Notes: generated by a model from the sequence alone, not told the origin. A stretch of 64,000 bases of DNA from JBFMDN01 sp040753915 (GCA_040753915.1 JBFMDN010000004.1:1-64000), one strand, 5' to 3'. Shown: positions 7,096 to 16,201, numbered from the stretch's first letter. Numbers and translations are program-made.

Positions 7096-9324
7096 TCAAT
7101 TGGAAGGCCACGGTTGATACAGGCCTCGCACGCGGTCCATGACGCGGAGGAGTTGGAGCCCTTCTGCCTTCACGAGAGCCTTGTCGCCTGCCCTGCACGC
7201 GTGAGCATTTGCGTCGAGAATCTTGAGAATTGCGAGCATGCTGCCAAGTATCGATTCGTACCCTCCCGGCCGCATGAAGTCTACAGTACGTAACCTGGCC
7301 ATCTCGCCCTCAAAGTACAGTCTGTCCCCATCACCGAGACAACCATGGTTGCGCTGTGCAGACCGCGCGATGATCTGATAGGCGAGGCCGCACGGCTCCT
7401 TCTCGGAAACGCCCTTTAGCTCCTGAATTACCTCGTGTTTTATGCCTCTGCCGGTTGAGCTCATGAGATAGGCCTCCGTGAGCAGTCGAGCACGTTCTCG
7501 CCGATACCGGAGTCCGGTCATACGGCCCGTTTGCCTGAACGATCCCAGAAGGGGGGAGTCGGCCCTCACAAAAACGAATCCCGAAGTGTCAACAAACACC
7601 GGAAGCCATGCTTTGCCGGCCAAGAGAGCGTGGATCAGGGGGAGCCAGTATTCGCTGTCAGTCGGCACTATCACCGCGGACACGGAGTATCTATCCAGCG
7701 TATCCAAGGCCCCCTGTACGGACGAACGATTCGCAGGATCCACGTGGGCCACGGCCAGGTAAGCCCTGCCAGTTGCGTCCGAATACATGCTCTGCGCTCG
7801 CAGATCCATGAACACCTGCAAGCCCGGCACGTGTAGAAGGAGCAGATCGGAGAGTAACAAATCCGAGTATACCCTGCCCCGGATCGGATTATCTTTGACG
7901 AACTGTGTGAGATCCTTCAGCTTTGCCGACGTCCCGAAAGCCCGTTCGACGGGAGAAGCTCGTTCAAAGAGAGGGTTGTTCGGCAAGTACGGAGGAAGAG
8001 TGCTCGAGTAGAAGAACCAAGCAGCGGACCCGAAAAGAGCCAGCGACGAGGCCAGAAGCCCAAGCGATGTTGCCGGAGACGCCCTCTCTGCGAAACGCTG
8101 CTCGAAGTAGCTCTGAGCCCTTTGGCCGAGATCGCTGAGCAGAAAGCCCAGAGGGGGAACGAGTGCCAGTCCTGCAAAAACCACTGTCCGCCCGAAACGC
8201 AGAGCGAGAAGAATCATTCCCAGGGAGATAGCGATCTCCATGAGCAGATCGCCGCGACCGTCCCGCTGGCAGGTACCCGTGAGAAGTCGAATCATAGACA
8301 CTCTCGCGCCTCCAACGACTAACCCGAGCACGCACAGCACGAGGAACAGGATCGAAAGCAACAGATAGAGAAGCGAAGCCTCCCCCATGTACAGCACCAT
8401 GCCGTGGTTCGGATCGAGCTTAATAAGCGGCTGCCACAGCTCAACGGCATTGGTCCATACCTCTGCTCCGGTTTGACGAAAGGGCATGAACAGGTTCGCA
8501 GGACCATACGGATTGGCCAGTGCCATCACTGGCACGCACAGGAGCAGTACGAGCATCCATTTCAGAGAATCGAGCTTGTATGCCTCACTGGATGGAGTCT
8601 CTCCGGCGACCGCATCCGCTGTCCCTTGGGCCGTGCCAGAGAAAGCTCTCTCTCTCTTGCCTGCTCGCATCTCGGACAGGCCGTCCGCGGCTACGGCCGA
8701 TCCGCTCAATCTTTGCAGCAGCCAAGAGCGCAAAAACTGCATGCCAGTCTTTGCAGCTATCAGGGCAAATCCGACGAGGAACGTTCCGTGGGAATTGGCC
8801 CAGAGGGCCATCACGGCCACGCTACCCGCATGACGCAACACGCCCGGATTGGGCGCTCTGGTGAGCAGGCACGAAAGGATCACGAAATAGAAGACGCCAA
8901 AATTCTCCGCCCTGATCGACTGGAGCGGAGCCACGCTGAGTGTTCCGAGAGTGACGGCAAGGATTGCCACGTGGCGAGGTACCCTGAGATCCCTGCACCG
9001 TTGGTACATGAGCGCAATGCATGCAGCAAGCAGGATCGCCTTGATCAGGACCGGCCCGGCTTCTTGCATGCGAGCATAGGACACGTAAAAGACAAGACCG
9101 CTCAACCATCCCTGGTTAACCCAGATTTTCCCATCAGTGGTGAATGACCACTGGTCAGGCGTGGCCAGATTTCCGTCCAGCACGTCTCTGCCGGCCAACA
9201 GAGCCATGATGAGATCTTCGTTTTGGTGAAGATTGCCAACGGCAATCGTCACGGCAAGAGCGAGACCAGCTCCGAGGACGACCGTTGAAAAAAAACTTAT
9301 GTAGCGGCTAATCTTCGTTTGCAT
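7096..9324 (-). CDS. large polytopic membrane protein of unknown function
   Basis: A 742-aa protein. The first about 470 residues contain roughly ten hydrophobic segments with an early extracytoplasmic loop carrying WVNQGWLSGL. The C-terminal about 250 residues form a soluble region beginning near YLPNNPLFERASPVERAFG and including RGRVYSDLLLSDLLL and VFMDLRAQSMYSD. This layout (multi-helix membrane part plus C-terminal soluble domain) resembles GT-C-type integral-membrane glycosyltransferases, but I see no diagnostic DxD or ExD loop, so no function is claimed. Inserts between helices around residues 200-245 are poorly conserved-looking and charged. It is a single gene, convergent with the zinc-ribbon gene; no clear Shine-Dalgarno precedes the ATG. 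Confidence 0.7.
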   Translation of the reverse strand: MQTKISRYISFFSTVVLGAGLALAVTIAVGNLHQNEDLIMALLAGRDVLDGNLATPDQWSFTTDGKIWVNQGWLSGLVFYVSYARMQEAGPVLIKAILLAACIALMYQRCRDLRVPRHVAILAVTLGTLSVAPLQSIRAENFGVFYFVILSCLLTRAPNPGVLRHAGSVAVMALWANSHGTFLVGFALIAAKTGMQFLRSWLLQRLSGSAVAADGLSEMRAGKRERAFSGTAQGTADAVAGETPSSEAYKLDSLKWMLVLLLCVPVMALANPYGPANLFMPFRQTGAEVWTNAVELWQPLIKLDPNHGMVLYMGEASLLYLLLSILFLVLCVLGLVVGGARVSMIRLLTGTCQRDGRGDLLMEIAISLGMILLALRFGRTVVFAGLALVPPLGFLLSDLGQRAQSYFEQRFAERASPATSLGLLASSLALFGSAAWFFYSSTLPPYLPNNPLFERASPVERAFGTSAKLKDLTQFVKDNPIRGRVYSDLLLSDLLLLHVPGLQVFMDLRAQSMYSDATGRAYLAVAHVDPANRSSVQGALDTLDRYSVSAVIVPTDSEYWLPLIHALLAGKAWLPVFVDTSGFVFVRADSPLLGSFRQTGRMTGLRYRRERARLLTEAYLMSSTGRGIKHEVIQELKGVSEKEPCGLAYQIIARSAQRNHGCLGDGDRLYFEGEMARLRTVDFMRPGGYESILGSMLAILKILDANAHACRAGDKALVKAEGLQLLRVMDRVRGLYQPWPSN

Positions 9325-9843
9325 ATGCCCGTGTAGAATGCGGAGACCAAACCGTCGCAGGCATTGTGCTCAGCCGTGTCGATCTGCTCCCATTTGGTAG
9401 CACGCCTTTCGTCCCCGGTTCGGATCTCATTTCGGAGGCGAGACCTGAAGCCGTCGTCGGCTGAACCGCGGGTCATCCGAACATACTCCGATCGCTTCTG
9501 TCCCGTCAATGACAAGGAATCTGCAATGATGCTCTCGGTTGGGGATGGACGCCCTGCAAACAAGTTTGGAGGCCGAACCGAGAATCAACTGCACCCTGAC
9601 CGTTTCTCGTAGCGCCGGCGTCTCGCCGGTATCTTCTTGAGGCTTGAGAATCCCCTGCAAGATGCCGGCGCTCCGTGATCGGGCGATCACCAACACGGCC
9701 CCACAAACAGCGGCTGTGACTAGCGCCAGTAAGGCCTTGCGACCTGCTCGAGGTCCTTTGCACCGGTTGCAGCTCGATAGCGTTCGCTGAAGACATTGCG
9801 TTCAGCAGCAACAGGTTGTACAAATCAATATGTGAAGCGAGCC
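9325..9843. other. non-coding gap
   Basis: 519 bases with no supported gene. It contains a short dispersed repeat (9608-9630, CGTAGCGCCGGCGTCTCGCCGG) that has a close relative at 38616-38639. Confidence 0.45.
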
Positions 9844-10050
9844 TTAAGAAACTGTCTCAAAAGCCTGGAGTCCGTGATAGTCGTGGCACACCCCCTCACC
9901 CTGACCCTCTCCCCCGAAGCGGGGGAGAGGGGATTATTTCGGCTCCCTCTCCCTATGGGAGAGGGTTGGGGTGAGGGTGCTTTTCCACGCATCGACGCTC
10001 AATCGTGCCACGATTTTTGCTGTGTCCCGAGTTTTGAGACAGTTTCTTAA
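9844..10050. repeat. MITE-like element, copy 1 (207 bp, perfect 19-bp terminal inverted repeats)
   Basis: The left end TTAAGAAACTGTCTCAAAA (9844-9862) is the exact reverse complement of the right end (10032-10050). The interior holds CCCTCACCCTGACCCTCTCC-type blocks and a GGGAGAGGG hairpin, a motif seen in many proteobacterial genomes. It encodes no protein. The TTAA at each end could be a target duplication or part of the repeat. Further copies lie at 11368-11574 (inverted) and 59498-59743. Confidence 0.85.
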
Positions 10051-10164
10051 TGCCGGCATCGGGATGGCAGCAACGGTGGTCACGCGGTTCTGCCGGTCGT
10101 CAATATCTTTTTTCATCAGGTAGTGACGAGAACACGTTTTCGTGCGAAAAGGAGGCGAAAAATC

Positions 10165-11004
10165 TTGAAGACGTTGCTGGGGATCATCGCATCGCCCCGG
10201 AAAATGGGGAATTCCGAGCTGATGGTGAAGGCAATCTATCGGCAGATGCCGGACGGGTGGAAGCTTGCCCTGGTCAGGATTCCCGAGCTCGGTCTGAAGC
10301 CGTGCAAGGGCTGTTACCAATGCCTCTTCAATGAGGGGCGATGTGTTCAGAAAGACGATTTTCCCATCGTGCTCGAAGCCATGACTCAGGCCGATGCATA
10401 CGTGGTCGCTGCTCCCACCTATCTGTTTGGCGCTCATGGAAGCTTGAAGGCATTTCTTGACCGAGGATTGACTTTCAGCGGTAGCTTAGAGAAGCTCTGG
10501 GGCAAACCGGCCGTGGGCGCCATACTCGCGGGCCTGAGGGGAATGGAAGGTTACGCCAAGCTCATGGTGGACAGCTTCATCAAGTTTACATTGGCTGATC
10601 ACCGAGGCTCCGAGGTCGTCTATGCCGCGCTCCCTGGAGAGGTGTTCCTTTCCGACGAGGCGAAACAGGCTGCGAAGAGGCTTGCCGCGGCTCTCGTCGA
10701 GGGGGCTTCACCAGGCAAACCGTCAATTCCGCGCTGCAACCTGTGTGGAGGCGATACCTTTCGCTTCCTGGAAAACGGAAATATCAGGTGCATGGTCTGC
10801 AGTAGCGAAGGAAGCTATGGCTGGGGCAACGGCGGTCTTAAGATCAAGACAGCTCGCGGAGATCATGCGGTCTTCCTTACGAGCGACGATGCGAGAAAGC
10901 ACTTCGAGTTTCTGCGAGGCATGAAAGACAAATTCATCGCCATGCGGAAAGAGTTGAAGGAGGTCGTCCGGGAGTACCACGACATGGGCGAGTGGATCCG
11001 CTAG
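10165..11004 (+). CDS. NADPH-dependent FMN reductase-like (flavodoxin-fold) protein with C-terminal cysteine-rich domain
   Basis: A 279-aa protein. The N-terminal about 170 residues are a flavodoxin-like fold: GIIASPRKMGNSELM binds FMN phosphate, CKGCYQC (residues about 50-56) is the iron-sulfur-flavoprotein-type cysteine cluster, and APTYLFGAHGSLKAFLDR is the conserved FMN loop. A C-terminal domain carries CNLCGGDTF and IRCMVC, a zinc-ribbon or rubredoxin-like site. Probably an electron-transfer or reductase enzyme. I choose the TTG at 10165: GGAGGCG lies 8 bases upstream, and the protein core begins there; the open frame back to 10123 is mostly basic residues. It stands directly downstream of MITE copy 1. 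Confidence 0.8.
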   Translation: MKTLLGIIASPRKMGNSELMVKAIYRQMPDGWKLALVRIPELGLKPCKGCYQCLFNEGRCVQKDDFPIVLEAMTQADAYVVAAPTYLFGAHGSLKAFLDRGLTFSGSLEKLWGKPAVGAILAGLRGMEGYAKLMVDSFIKFTLADHRGSEVVYAALPGEVFLSDEAKQAAKRLAAALVEGASPGKPSIPRCNLCGGDTFRFLENGNIRCMVCSSEGSYGWGNGGLKIKTARGDHAVFLTSDDARKHFEFLRGMKDKFIAMRKELKEVVREYHDMGEWIR

Positions 11005-11114
11005 GGGGTCAGGTCTTGTTTCTTGAATTTGTCGGGGATCCCTGAGGCCGATGTTTTGCCGGTAGACTCCTGCAAAAAGGACAGGGCCGAGGAACCTATT
11101 ATGAGATGCCACCA

Positions 11115-11156
11115 ACCAAATTGGGCGAACCCAAAACCAAATTGGGCGAACCCAAA
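11115..11156. repeat. direct tandem duplication of a 21-bp unit
   Basis: The unit ACCAAATTGGGCGAACCCAA(A) occurs twice without interruption. It contains a near-palindrome (TTGGG...CCCAA). It is in the non-coding stretch 11005-11367, which otherwise holds only a transposon-end-like GGGGTCAGGTCTTG at about 11006. Confidence 0.6.
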
Positions 11157-11367
11157 AACTATGGGGAACGAGAAGGCCCAGAGGAATAAGGATCCATGAT
11201 TCCCGAGGAATGCACACACCTTGCTAAGGCAAATTTCCCGATTGCAGTGTTGTCCAAGCACTCGGTGCTAGAAAAGTCCATGCGGCATGGCCTTTTGTCC
11301 GCCTTGCATCTATGGTCGGTTCGGCAGCCGTTGGCCAGCGTTTTCCTCAAAGTTGCACGGATAGACA

Positions 11368-11574
11368 TTATGAAAATGTCTCAAAACTCGGGACACACCA
11401 AAAATCGTAGCACGATTGAGCGTCGATGCGTGGAAAGGCACCCTCACCCCAACCCTCTCCCAGCGGGAGAGGGAGCCCGAAGAATCCCCTCTCCCCCGCT
11501 TCGGGGGAGAGGGTCAGGGTGAGGGGGTGTGCCACGATTATCACGGACTGCCGGCTTTTGAGACACTTTCTTGT
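11368..11574. repeat. MITE-like element, copy 2 (inverted relative to copy 1)
   Basis: About 207 bp. It starts TTATGAAAATGTCTCAAAAC and ends GGCTTTTGAGACACTTTCTTG, so its terminal repeats have drifted from the 19-bp consensus. The interior matches copy 1 in reverse orientation (CACCCTCACCCC..., GGGGGAGAGGGTCAGGGTG). The opposite orientation of two nearby copies leaves the reductase gene at 10165 bracketed by a composite-like arrangement. Confidence 0.8.
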
Positions 11575-11787
11575 ACCCCACCCCCCACAACTGGCGGGGC
11601 AACTGGGTCGCCACGGTGGCCAAATGAAGAATGAGGCTGAGAACGAACTGCCCGAGTTCTGTCGTGAAAACTCGGCTGCTGCTTCCCCCATCGCCCACCT
11701 CAGCAGGCGGACAGTCAGGTGTGAATCAAGCTATAGGGGCCTTCAACCGGACTCCCGGGGACTACAGGGTTATTGAGGCGCAAAGCT

Positions 11788-13026
11788 ATGATCAATGCTA
11801 TATCCATTGAGGGATTCAAGTCGTTCGCGGACGTGAGAAGCTTGGAGCTTCCCCGCTTGGCGGTTCTCTTCGGCCCAAACACTGCTGGCAAATCGAATTT
11901 CTTAGACGCGGTGCAGGCTCTCTCGCGAATAGGCACGAGTCGAACGCTTGCTGACGCTCTGCAGGACCCTATTCGCGGCTACCCAATCGAAACGTTCGCC
12001 TTTCCCTCCGGAGGACTTCCTGAGCTGCTCAGCATGGAGTCCGCGGAGTTCAAGTTGGGAGCTTCACTGACTGTCGGAAAAGACCGATACCAATACAGCG
12101 TCTCAGTGGGTATCGTCCCGTCCACAGGCGCCGTGCATGTGAGGGATGAATACCTGGGAGTGCTGACCTCCAAGGGGTCGGTCAAAGGCAGCCCGTTGAT
12201 TGAAAAGGTTGACAGTGAACTGCGAATAAGACGAAAGAGCAAGCCCGCTCACCCGCGCACGGAACCTATCGAGCTGAATCATTCGCTTCTCTCTGACCTC
12301 CGATTGAGTGGCCCCGAATACAGGGGAATCGAGAAATGCCGCAACGAGCTGCTTGGTTGGCGAATGTACTACCTGGACCCTCGTGTTGCCATGAGGCGGG
12401 CTGCTCCACCCTCAGAAGTCTACGACATTGGTCTCTTAGGGGAAAACATCGCACCCTACCTCTACCGCGTGCAAAAGGAGGACAGGAAGCACTTTGACGC
12501 AGTCGGCAGGCTCCTCAGGACATTAATTCCGAGCGTGGAACAGCTCGATGTTGATTTGGACAAGAGACGCGGTACTTTGGACATCACCATCCGACAGAAT
12601 GGCATTGCGTATTCCTCACGCATCATTTCGGAAGGTACCTTACGTATCCTGGCCCTTTGCGCCATCGCCGTGAATCCTCGACCTGCTCCTGTGATGGCCT
12701 TTGAGGAACCGGAGAACGGGGTACAGCCGCGGCGTCTTGAATTGATAGCTGAGCTCCTGACATCGCTGGCGCTTGAACGGGACTGCCAGTTGATCGTCAC
12801 TACCCATTCTCCTCTCTTCTGTGCAACGATGATCAAGAAGGCAAAATCAAATCCCGATAGCATCGGATTATTTCAGATCAGGAGGAGAGATGCCGGGACC
12901 GAAGTGAGACCTTTTGCTGTGACGGGGCCACTGTTTGAAGACACTGAAATCGCCAATGCCTTGGCTGACCGGGGTGAGGAAGGAGTATTTGAAGGGCTTG
13001 TGCTGCGGGGGATGCTAGATGAATAG
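11788..13026 (+). CDS. AAA_21/OLD-like ABC-fold ATPase (candidate defence ATPase)
   Basis: A 412-aa SMC/RecF-like ATPase. Walker A GPNTAGKS is at residues 29-36, the ABC signature SEGTLRIL at 281-288, Walker B VMAFEEPENG at 302-311 and the H-loop TTHSP at 338-342. MINAISIEGFKSF is the standard opening; I use the ATG at 11788 rather than the in-frame TTG at 11773. The 3' end overlaps the next gene by 8 bases, so the two are translationally coupled. ATPases of this type pair with TOPRIM or nuclease partners in OLD, Gabija and PARIS anti-phage systems (known for the families). This pair is not an evident member of any one of them. Confidence 0.85.
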   Translation: MINAISIEGFKSFADVRSLELPRLAVLFGPNTAGKSNFLDAVQALSRIGTSRTLADALQDPIRGYPIETFAFPSGGLPELLSMESAEFKLGASLTVGKDRYQYSVSVGIVPSTGAVHVRDEYLGVLTSKGSVKGSPLIEKVDSELRIRRKSKPAHPRTEPIELNHSLLSDLRLSGPEYRGIEKCRNELLGWRMYYLDPRVAMRRAAPPSEVYDIGLLGENIAPYLYRVQKEDRKHFDAVGRLLRTLIPSVEQLDVDLDKRRGTLDITIRQNGIAYSSRIISEGTLRILALCAIAVNPRPAPVMAFEEPENGVQPRRLELIAELLTSLALERDCQLIVTTHSPLFCATMIKKAKSNPDSIGLFQIRRRDAGTEVRPFAVTGPLFEDTEIANALADRGEEGVFEGLVLRGMLDE

Positions 13027-13609
13027 TGAACCTCGTCTGGATATTTTTGTCGAAGACAGAGCCCACGAGTACTTCATTCGTGCTCTTGTCCGGCGGCTGG
13101 CTCGGGAACAAGGGCTTTCTTTCGATGTTCAAGTACGATCCGGGACTGGCGGACACGGCAGAGCGGTGAGCGAATTCAGGAATTACCAAGCACTGCTCGA
13201 CAAAGGTCTCTTGTCTGATCCCGGATTGATCGTCGTAGCAATAGATGCCAACTGCGCGAAATTTCCTAGGAAGAGAAGAGAGATTCTGGACACCGTGTCA
13301 TCGGCCAGAAGCGGGGCGGTGATCGCTGCCTGCCCGGATCCACATGTTGAGCGATGGTATATGGCCGATCCAGAATCATTCCATAGGGTCGTAGGAAGCT
13401 CTCCGCGCATCCGCCAAAAGAAGTGCAAGAGAGATTACTACAAGAACGCGTTGGCAAGTGCAGTAAGGCAGGGTGGACACCCGCCCACACTTAGTGGCAT
13501 CGAATTTGCCGAAGAGTTGGTCGCGGCAATGGACCTTTACAAAGCCGGAAAGATTGACCGATCGCTCGGCTTATTCGTTGAAGAATTGCGGAGCGCATTG
13601 CGCAGATGA
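13019..13609 (+). CDS. TOPRIM-like partner protein (DUF4276/RloB-like)
   Basis: A 196-aa protein. The opening LDIFVEDRAHEYFIRALV has the Glu (E12) expected after the first TOPRIM strand. IVVAIDAN (D76, N78) sits where the DxD motif lies, and ACPDPHVERWYMADPE matches the EAW-like segment typical of DUF4276/RloB proteins. No fold prediction was run. The DxN variant could weaken metal binding. It overlaps the upstream ATPase by 8 bases. Together they look like an ATPase sensor plus nuclease effector; toxicity or phage defence is inference. The following DNA holds a decayed transposon, in keeping with a mobile neighbourhood. Confidence 0.7.
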   Translation: MNSEPRLDIFVEDRAHEYFIRALVRRLAREQGLSFDVQVRSGTGGHGRAVSEFRNYQALLDKGLLSDPGLIVVAIDANCAKFPRKRREILDTVSSARSGAVIAACPDPHVERWYMADPESFHRVVGSSPRIRQKKCKRDYYKNALASAVRQGGHPPTLSGIEFAEELVAAMDLYKAGKIDRSLGLFVEELRSALRR

Positions 13610-13620
13610 GAACATGGAGA

Positions 13621-13869
13621 GTGGGGTCAGGTCTTCCTTCTTGATTTTGGCGCGAAGCCACGGGTCCGATGAGTTGCACTTCCGGCCTCCTCCACATCGT
13701 TTCTTGCCAAAAGTGGACCAACTCGAAGCGAGACCGGTCAATCGCCGGGACTTGTTTGCACCATGGCCATTCCTGACACCCGTCTCAGCGCATCTCGGGC
13801 TGCATTACTCTACGGTGCGCAGCGCAGTTGAGCGGGAAAACAAACAGCAAGAATCAAGCCTGACCCTGT
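13621..13869 (+). pseudogene. decayed REP-associated tyrosine transposase (IS200-like) element
   Basis: The left end GTGGGGTCAGGTCTTCC (from 13621) and the right end AATCAAGCCTGACCCTGTG (ending 13870) are imperfect inverted repeats of the GGGTCAGG type that border REP-type Y1 transposases in deltaproteobacteria. In between, the plus strand still reads HLGLHYSTVRSAVERE, the C-terminal helix-turn-helix of those transposases. The catalytic HUH and Tyr region is gone, so this is an internal-deletion remnant of about 250 bp. A second end-like sequence lies at about 11006, so the ATPase/TOPRIM pair is bracketed. Confidence 0.6.
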
Positions 13870-13990
13870 GTAACGTACTATTCTCCTTGCAGAAATGACG
13901 AACATTGCCTATACTCACTCATGAAAGAGGGGTAGCGTTGCTGTACCGGTTGTGGTCCGGCAGGGGCCAAGGGTGTGGCGGAGAAAAGTG

Positions 13991-14392
13991 ATGACCGACA
14001 AGCGAAGTAGAGCTCGAAAATTCGTGGCCGATGTTAAGGCAGGGCTTTCTGATGACGCTTTGCGAGTAAAGTACGGACTGTCCGCTCAGAAATTCTTTTT
14101 TTACAAAGCCACTGCTCTCGACATCATAGCGAAAGAGCTCGAGCAGCAAGCACGCGATAAGAGAAAAATCGATGCTAAACAGTTTCTCTCGGACATGGAC
14201 TCAGGAATGGATAACGAAGCCCTGATGATTAGGTACGGACTTGCTCCTCGTGAGCTACAGAGCGTCTTTCGACAAATCATCTCTGAAGGACTAGCCACCC
14301 CCTTGCAGCTTTCCAATCGCCTCAGCATTACGAGAAGTCAAGTAACGGAAGCGTTCGTACAACTGGGCAGGGCGGTTCGAGAATTGGATTAA
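13991..14392 (+). CDS. protein with two copies of the DxxxGxxDxxLMxKY domain
   Basis: A 133-aa protein. Residues about 5-45 (SRARKFVADVKAGLSD, LRVKYGLSAQKF) and about 58-130 (IDAKQFLSDMDSGMDN, ALMIRYGLAPREL, then SNRLSITRSQVTEAF) are two copies of the domain found at 2239 and 59870. The second copy carries an extra C-terminal helical segment ending RAVRELD, shared with the 59870 protein. Predicted all-helical, possibly DNA- or protein-binding; no function is known to me. The ATG at 13991 directly follows a GTG (13988) and AGAAAAG. It lies 13 bases upstream of the sigma-54 activator, so the two may be co-transcribed. Confidence 0.65.
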   Translation: MTDKRSRARKFVADVKAGLSDDALRVKYGLSAQKFFFYKATALDIIAKELEQQARDKRKIDAKQFLSDMDSGMDNEALMIRYGLAPRELQSVFRQIISEGLATPLQLSNRLSITRSQVTEAFVQLGRAVRELD

Positions 14393-14405
14393 TCTGAAAC
14401 TTTCC

Positions 14406-16184
14406 ATGATCACACAGAGCTCGCATGTCAATGTCTCACAAGAAGCCCTGCCCTTGTGGGCCTCAGCGATTGACGCTTCACACAACGGGATAGTTATTAT
14501 TGACAGGGAAGGAATAATACTCGTTTACAACCAGGCAGCGAGGCGTATGTTGGATGAGGAAGACTCCGCCGCAGTCGGACGACACTTCTCCGAAGTCAGG
14601 CCGGAAACCTGGCCTGACCTGAAACGCATTCTCGAGACGGGCCAGCCCCAAATAGGCAAGAGAATCGTGTTTCCCACTGCGACGATCATCGCCAATCGGA
14701 ACCCAATTTTTGTCGATGGAAAAGTGGCAGGGGTGATCAGCGTATTCCAGGACATATCGGAATACGAGGCGATCATTTCCGAGCTTCAAGGGTACAAGAA
14801 GCTTCATCGTGAATTGGAGGCTATTATTGAGTCCTCTCACGATGGCCTGTACATTACTGACGGTAAGGCCAACACCATCAGGGTCAATAGCGCGTACGAA
14901 CGCATAGCCGGTCTCTCGCGAAAAGATCTTATCGGCCGCAACATGCAGGACCTGGTAAATGAAAAGGTCTTCGACCATTCGGTGACGCTGGAAGTTCTCA
15001 AGCAAGGCTCTCAGGTCACCTTGATGCAAAACATCAAAGGCAACAAGCAGGTGATGGTGACCGGAACACCTATTCTTGATGAGGAAGGCCACATTGCGCT
15101 CGTTGTGACAAACGTGCGGGATATGACAGCGCTCAATGATTTGAGAGCCGAGCTTGAGGAGAGCAAGCGGTTAAGCTCACGCTACTACCAATCCCTCTTG
15201 GAGCAGGAGAAATTCGAGCATGCTCTGGACAGCCTTGTGGTCAAGAGCAGCGCCATGACTCAAGTGATTCGAAAAGCGGTGAAAGTAGCCGGCGTTCACA
15301 CGTCGGTGTTGATTCAGGGCGAATCCGGCGTGGGTAAGAGCATGCTCGCACGGATTATCCATCTCATGAGCCCGAGAAAGGAGCGGCCCCTCGTCAAGAT
15401 CAACTGCGGGACTATCCCGGACTCACTCATGGAGAGCGAGCTGTTCGGGTACACAAAGGGGGCGTTCACGGGCGCTGCACCCGAGGGCAAAGCGGGCCTG
15501 ATCGAAACAGGCCACACTGGAACAGTCTTTCTCGACGAGGTCGGCGACCTGACCCCTGCCATGCAGGTCAAGCTTCTCCAGGTCATCGAGGAAAAGACCT
15601 TTACCCGAGTGGGAGGCACCAAGCCCATTTCTGTGGACGTGCGCATCCTTGCCGCCACGAACCGTGACCTGAGGGAACTGGTCCAGAAAGGAGAATTTCG
15701 GGAGGATCTCTATTATCGGCTCAACGTCATCCCTGTACATATACCTCCCCTCAGAGATCGGCGGGAAGACATTCCGGCCCTGGCTTTGAACATCTTGGAA
15801 AGCTCGAACCGGTCGATGGGATTCAGTAAACGGATGGAACCGGAAGTTCTCGACAGGCTCATGGGATACGACTATCCTGGAAACGTGCGCGAATTGATCA
15901 ACATTATGGAGCGCATGATCATAATGAGCGAAGGGGATGTCATCGGTGTGTCCGATCTTCCGCGCGAGGTGAGGCAGGCTAAGGGGCATTTTCAGGAGCC
16001 TGTCGGGGAGGGCATCACCTTGAAAGCCGCGCTGCAAGCATTTGAGACGAGAATGATTGCGGCTGCGCTTCGTCGGCACGGTACGATGTCCCTGGCAGCA
16101 AAGGCTCTGGGGATTCATCCAACCACGCTGTGGAGGAAGCTGGGACGTGATGGAGAGCGCGGCCGCTTTGCAGAAACGCAATAG
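14406..16184 (+). CDS. PAS-PAS sigma-54-dependent transcriptional activator
   Basis: A 592-aa bacterial enhancer-binding protein. Two PAS sensor domains (about 17-120, IDASHNGIVIIDREG; and about 135-240, IESSHDGLYITDGKA) are followed by a coiled linker. The AAA+ domain has Walker A GESGVGKS at about 305-312, the sigma-54 contact loop GAFTGA at about 353-358, and VFLDEVGDL. A Fis-type helix-turn-helix closes the protein (AAALRRHGTMSLAAKALGI, about 550-585). The two PAS domains imply small-molecule or redox sensing rather than phosphorylation. The most likely target is the liv operon just downstream, which has a -24/-12 promoter and tandem palindromes. Confidence 0.92.
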   Translation: MITQSSHVNVSQEALPLWASAIDASHNGIVIIDREGIILVYNQAARRMLDEEDSAAVGRHFSEVRPETWPDLKRILETGQPQIGKRIVFPTATIIANRNPIFVDGKVAGVISVFQDISEYEAIISELQGYKKLHRELEAIIESSHDGLYITDGKANTIRVNSAYERIAGLSRKDLIGRNMQDLVNEKVFDHSVTLEVLKQGSQVTLMQNIKGNKQVMVTGTPILDEEGHIALVVTNVRDMTALNDLRAELEESKRLSSRYYQSLLEQEKFEHALDSLVVKSSAMTQVIRKAVKVAGVHTSVLIQGESGVGKSMLARIIHLMSPRKERPLVKINCGTIPDSLMESELFGYTKGAFTGAAPEGKAGLIETGHTGTVFLDEVGDLTPAMQVKLLQVIEEKTFTRVGGTKPISVDVRILAATNRDLRELVQKGEFREDLYYRLNVIPVHIPPLRDRREDIPALALNILESSNRSMGFSKRMEPEVLDRLMGYDYPGNVRELINIMERMIIMSEGDVIGVSDLPREVRQAKGHFQEPVGEGITLKAALQAFETRMIAAALRRHGTMSLAAKALGIHPTTLWRKLGRDGERGRFAETQ

Positions 16185-16201
16185 GATTGCAGTAGTGCAA
16201 T
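16167..16201 (+). promoter_or_regulatory. tandem palindromic upstream activator sites
   Basis: Two 16-bp sites, TTTGCAGAAACGCAAT (16167-16182) and ATTGCAGTAGTGCAAT (16186-16201), share the form TTGCA-N4-(Y)GCAA, with centres 19 bases apart, close to two helical turns. They lie about 140-175 bases upstream of the -24/-12 promoter, the usual distance for enhancer-binding proteins, and overlap the 3' end of the activator gene. A weaker third match occurs at 16264-16279 (GTTGAAGAACTGCAAT). Confidence 0.6.
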
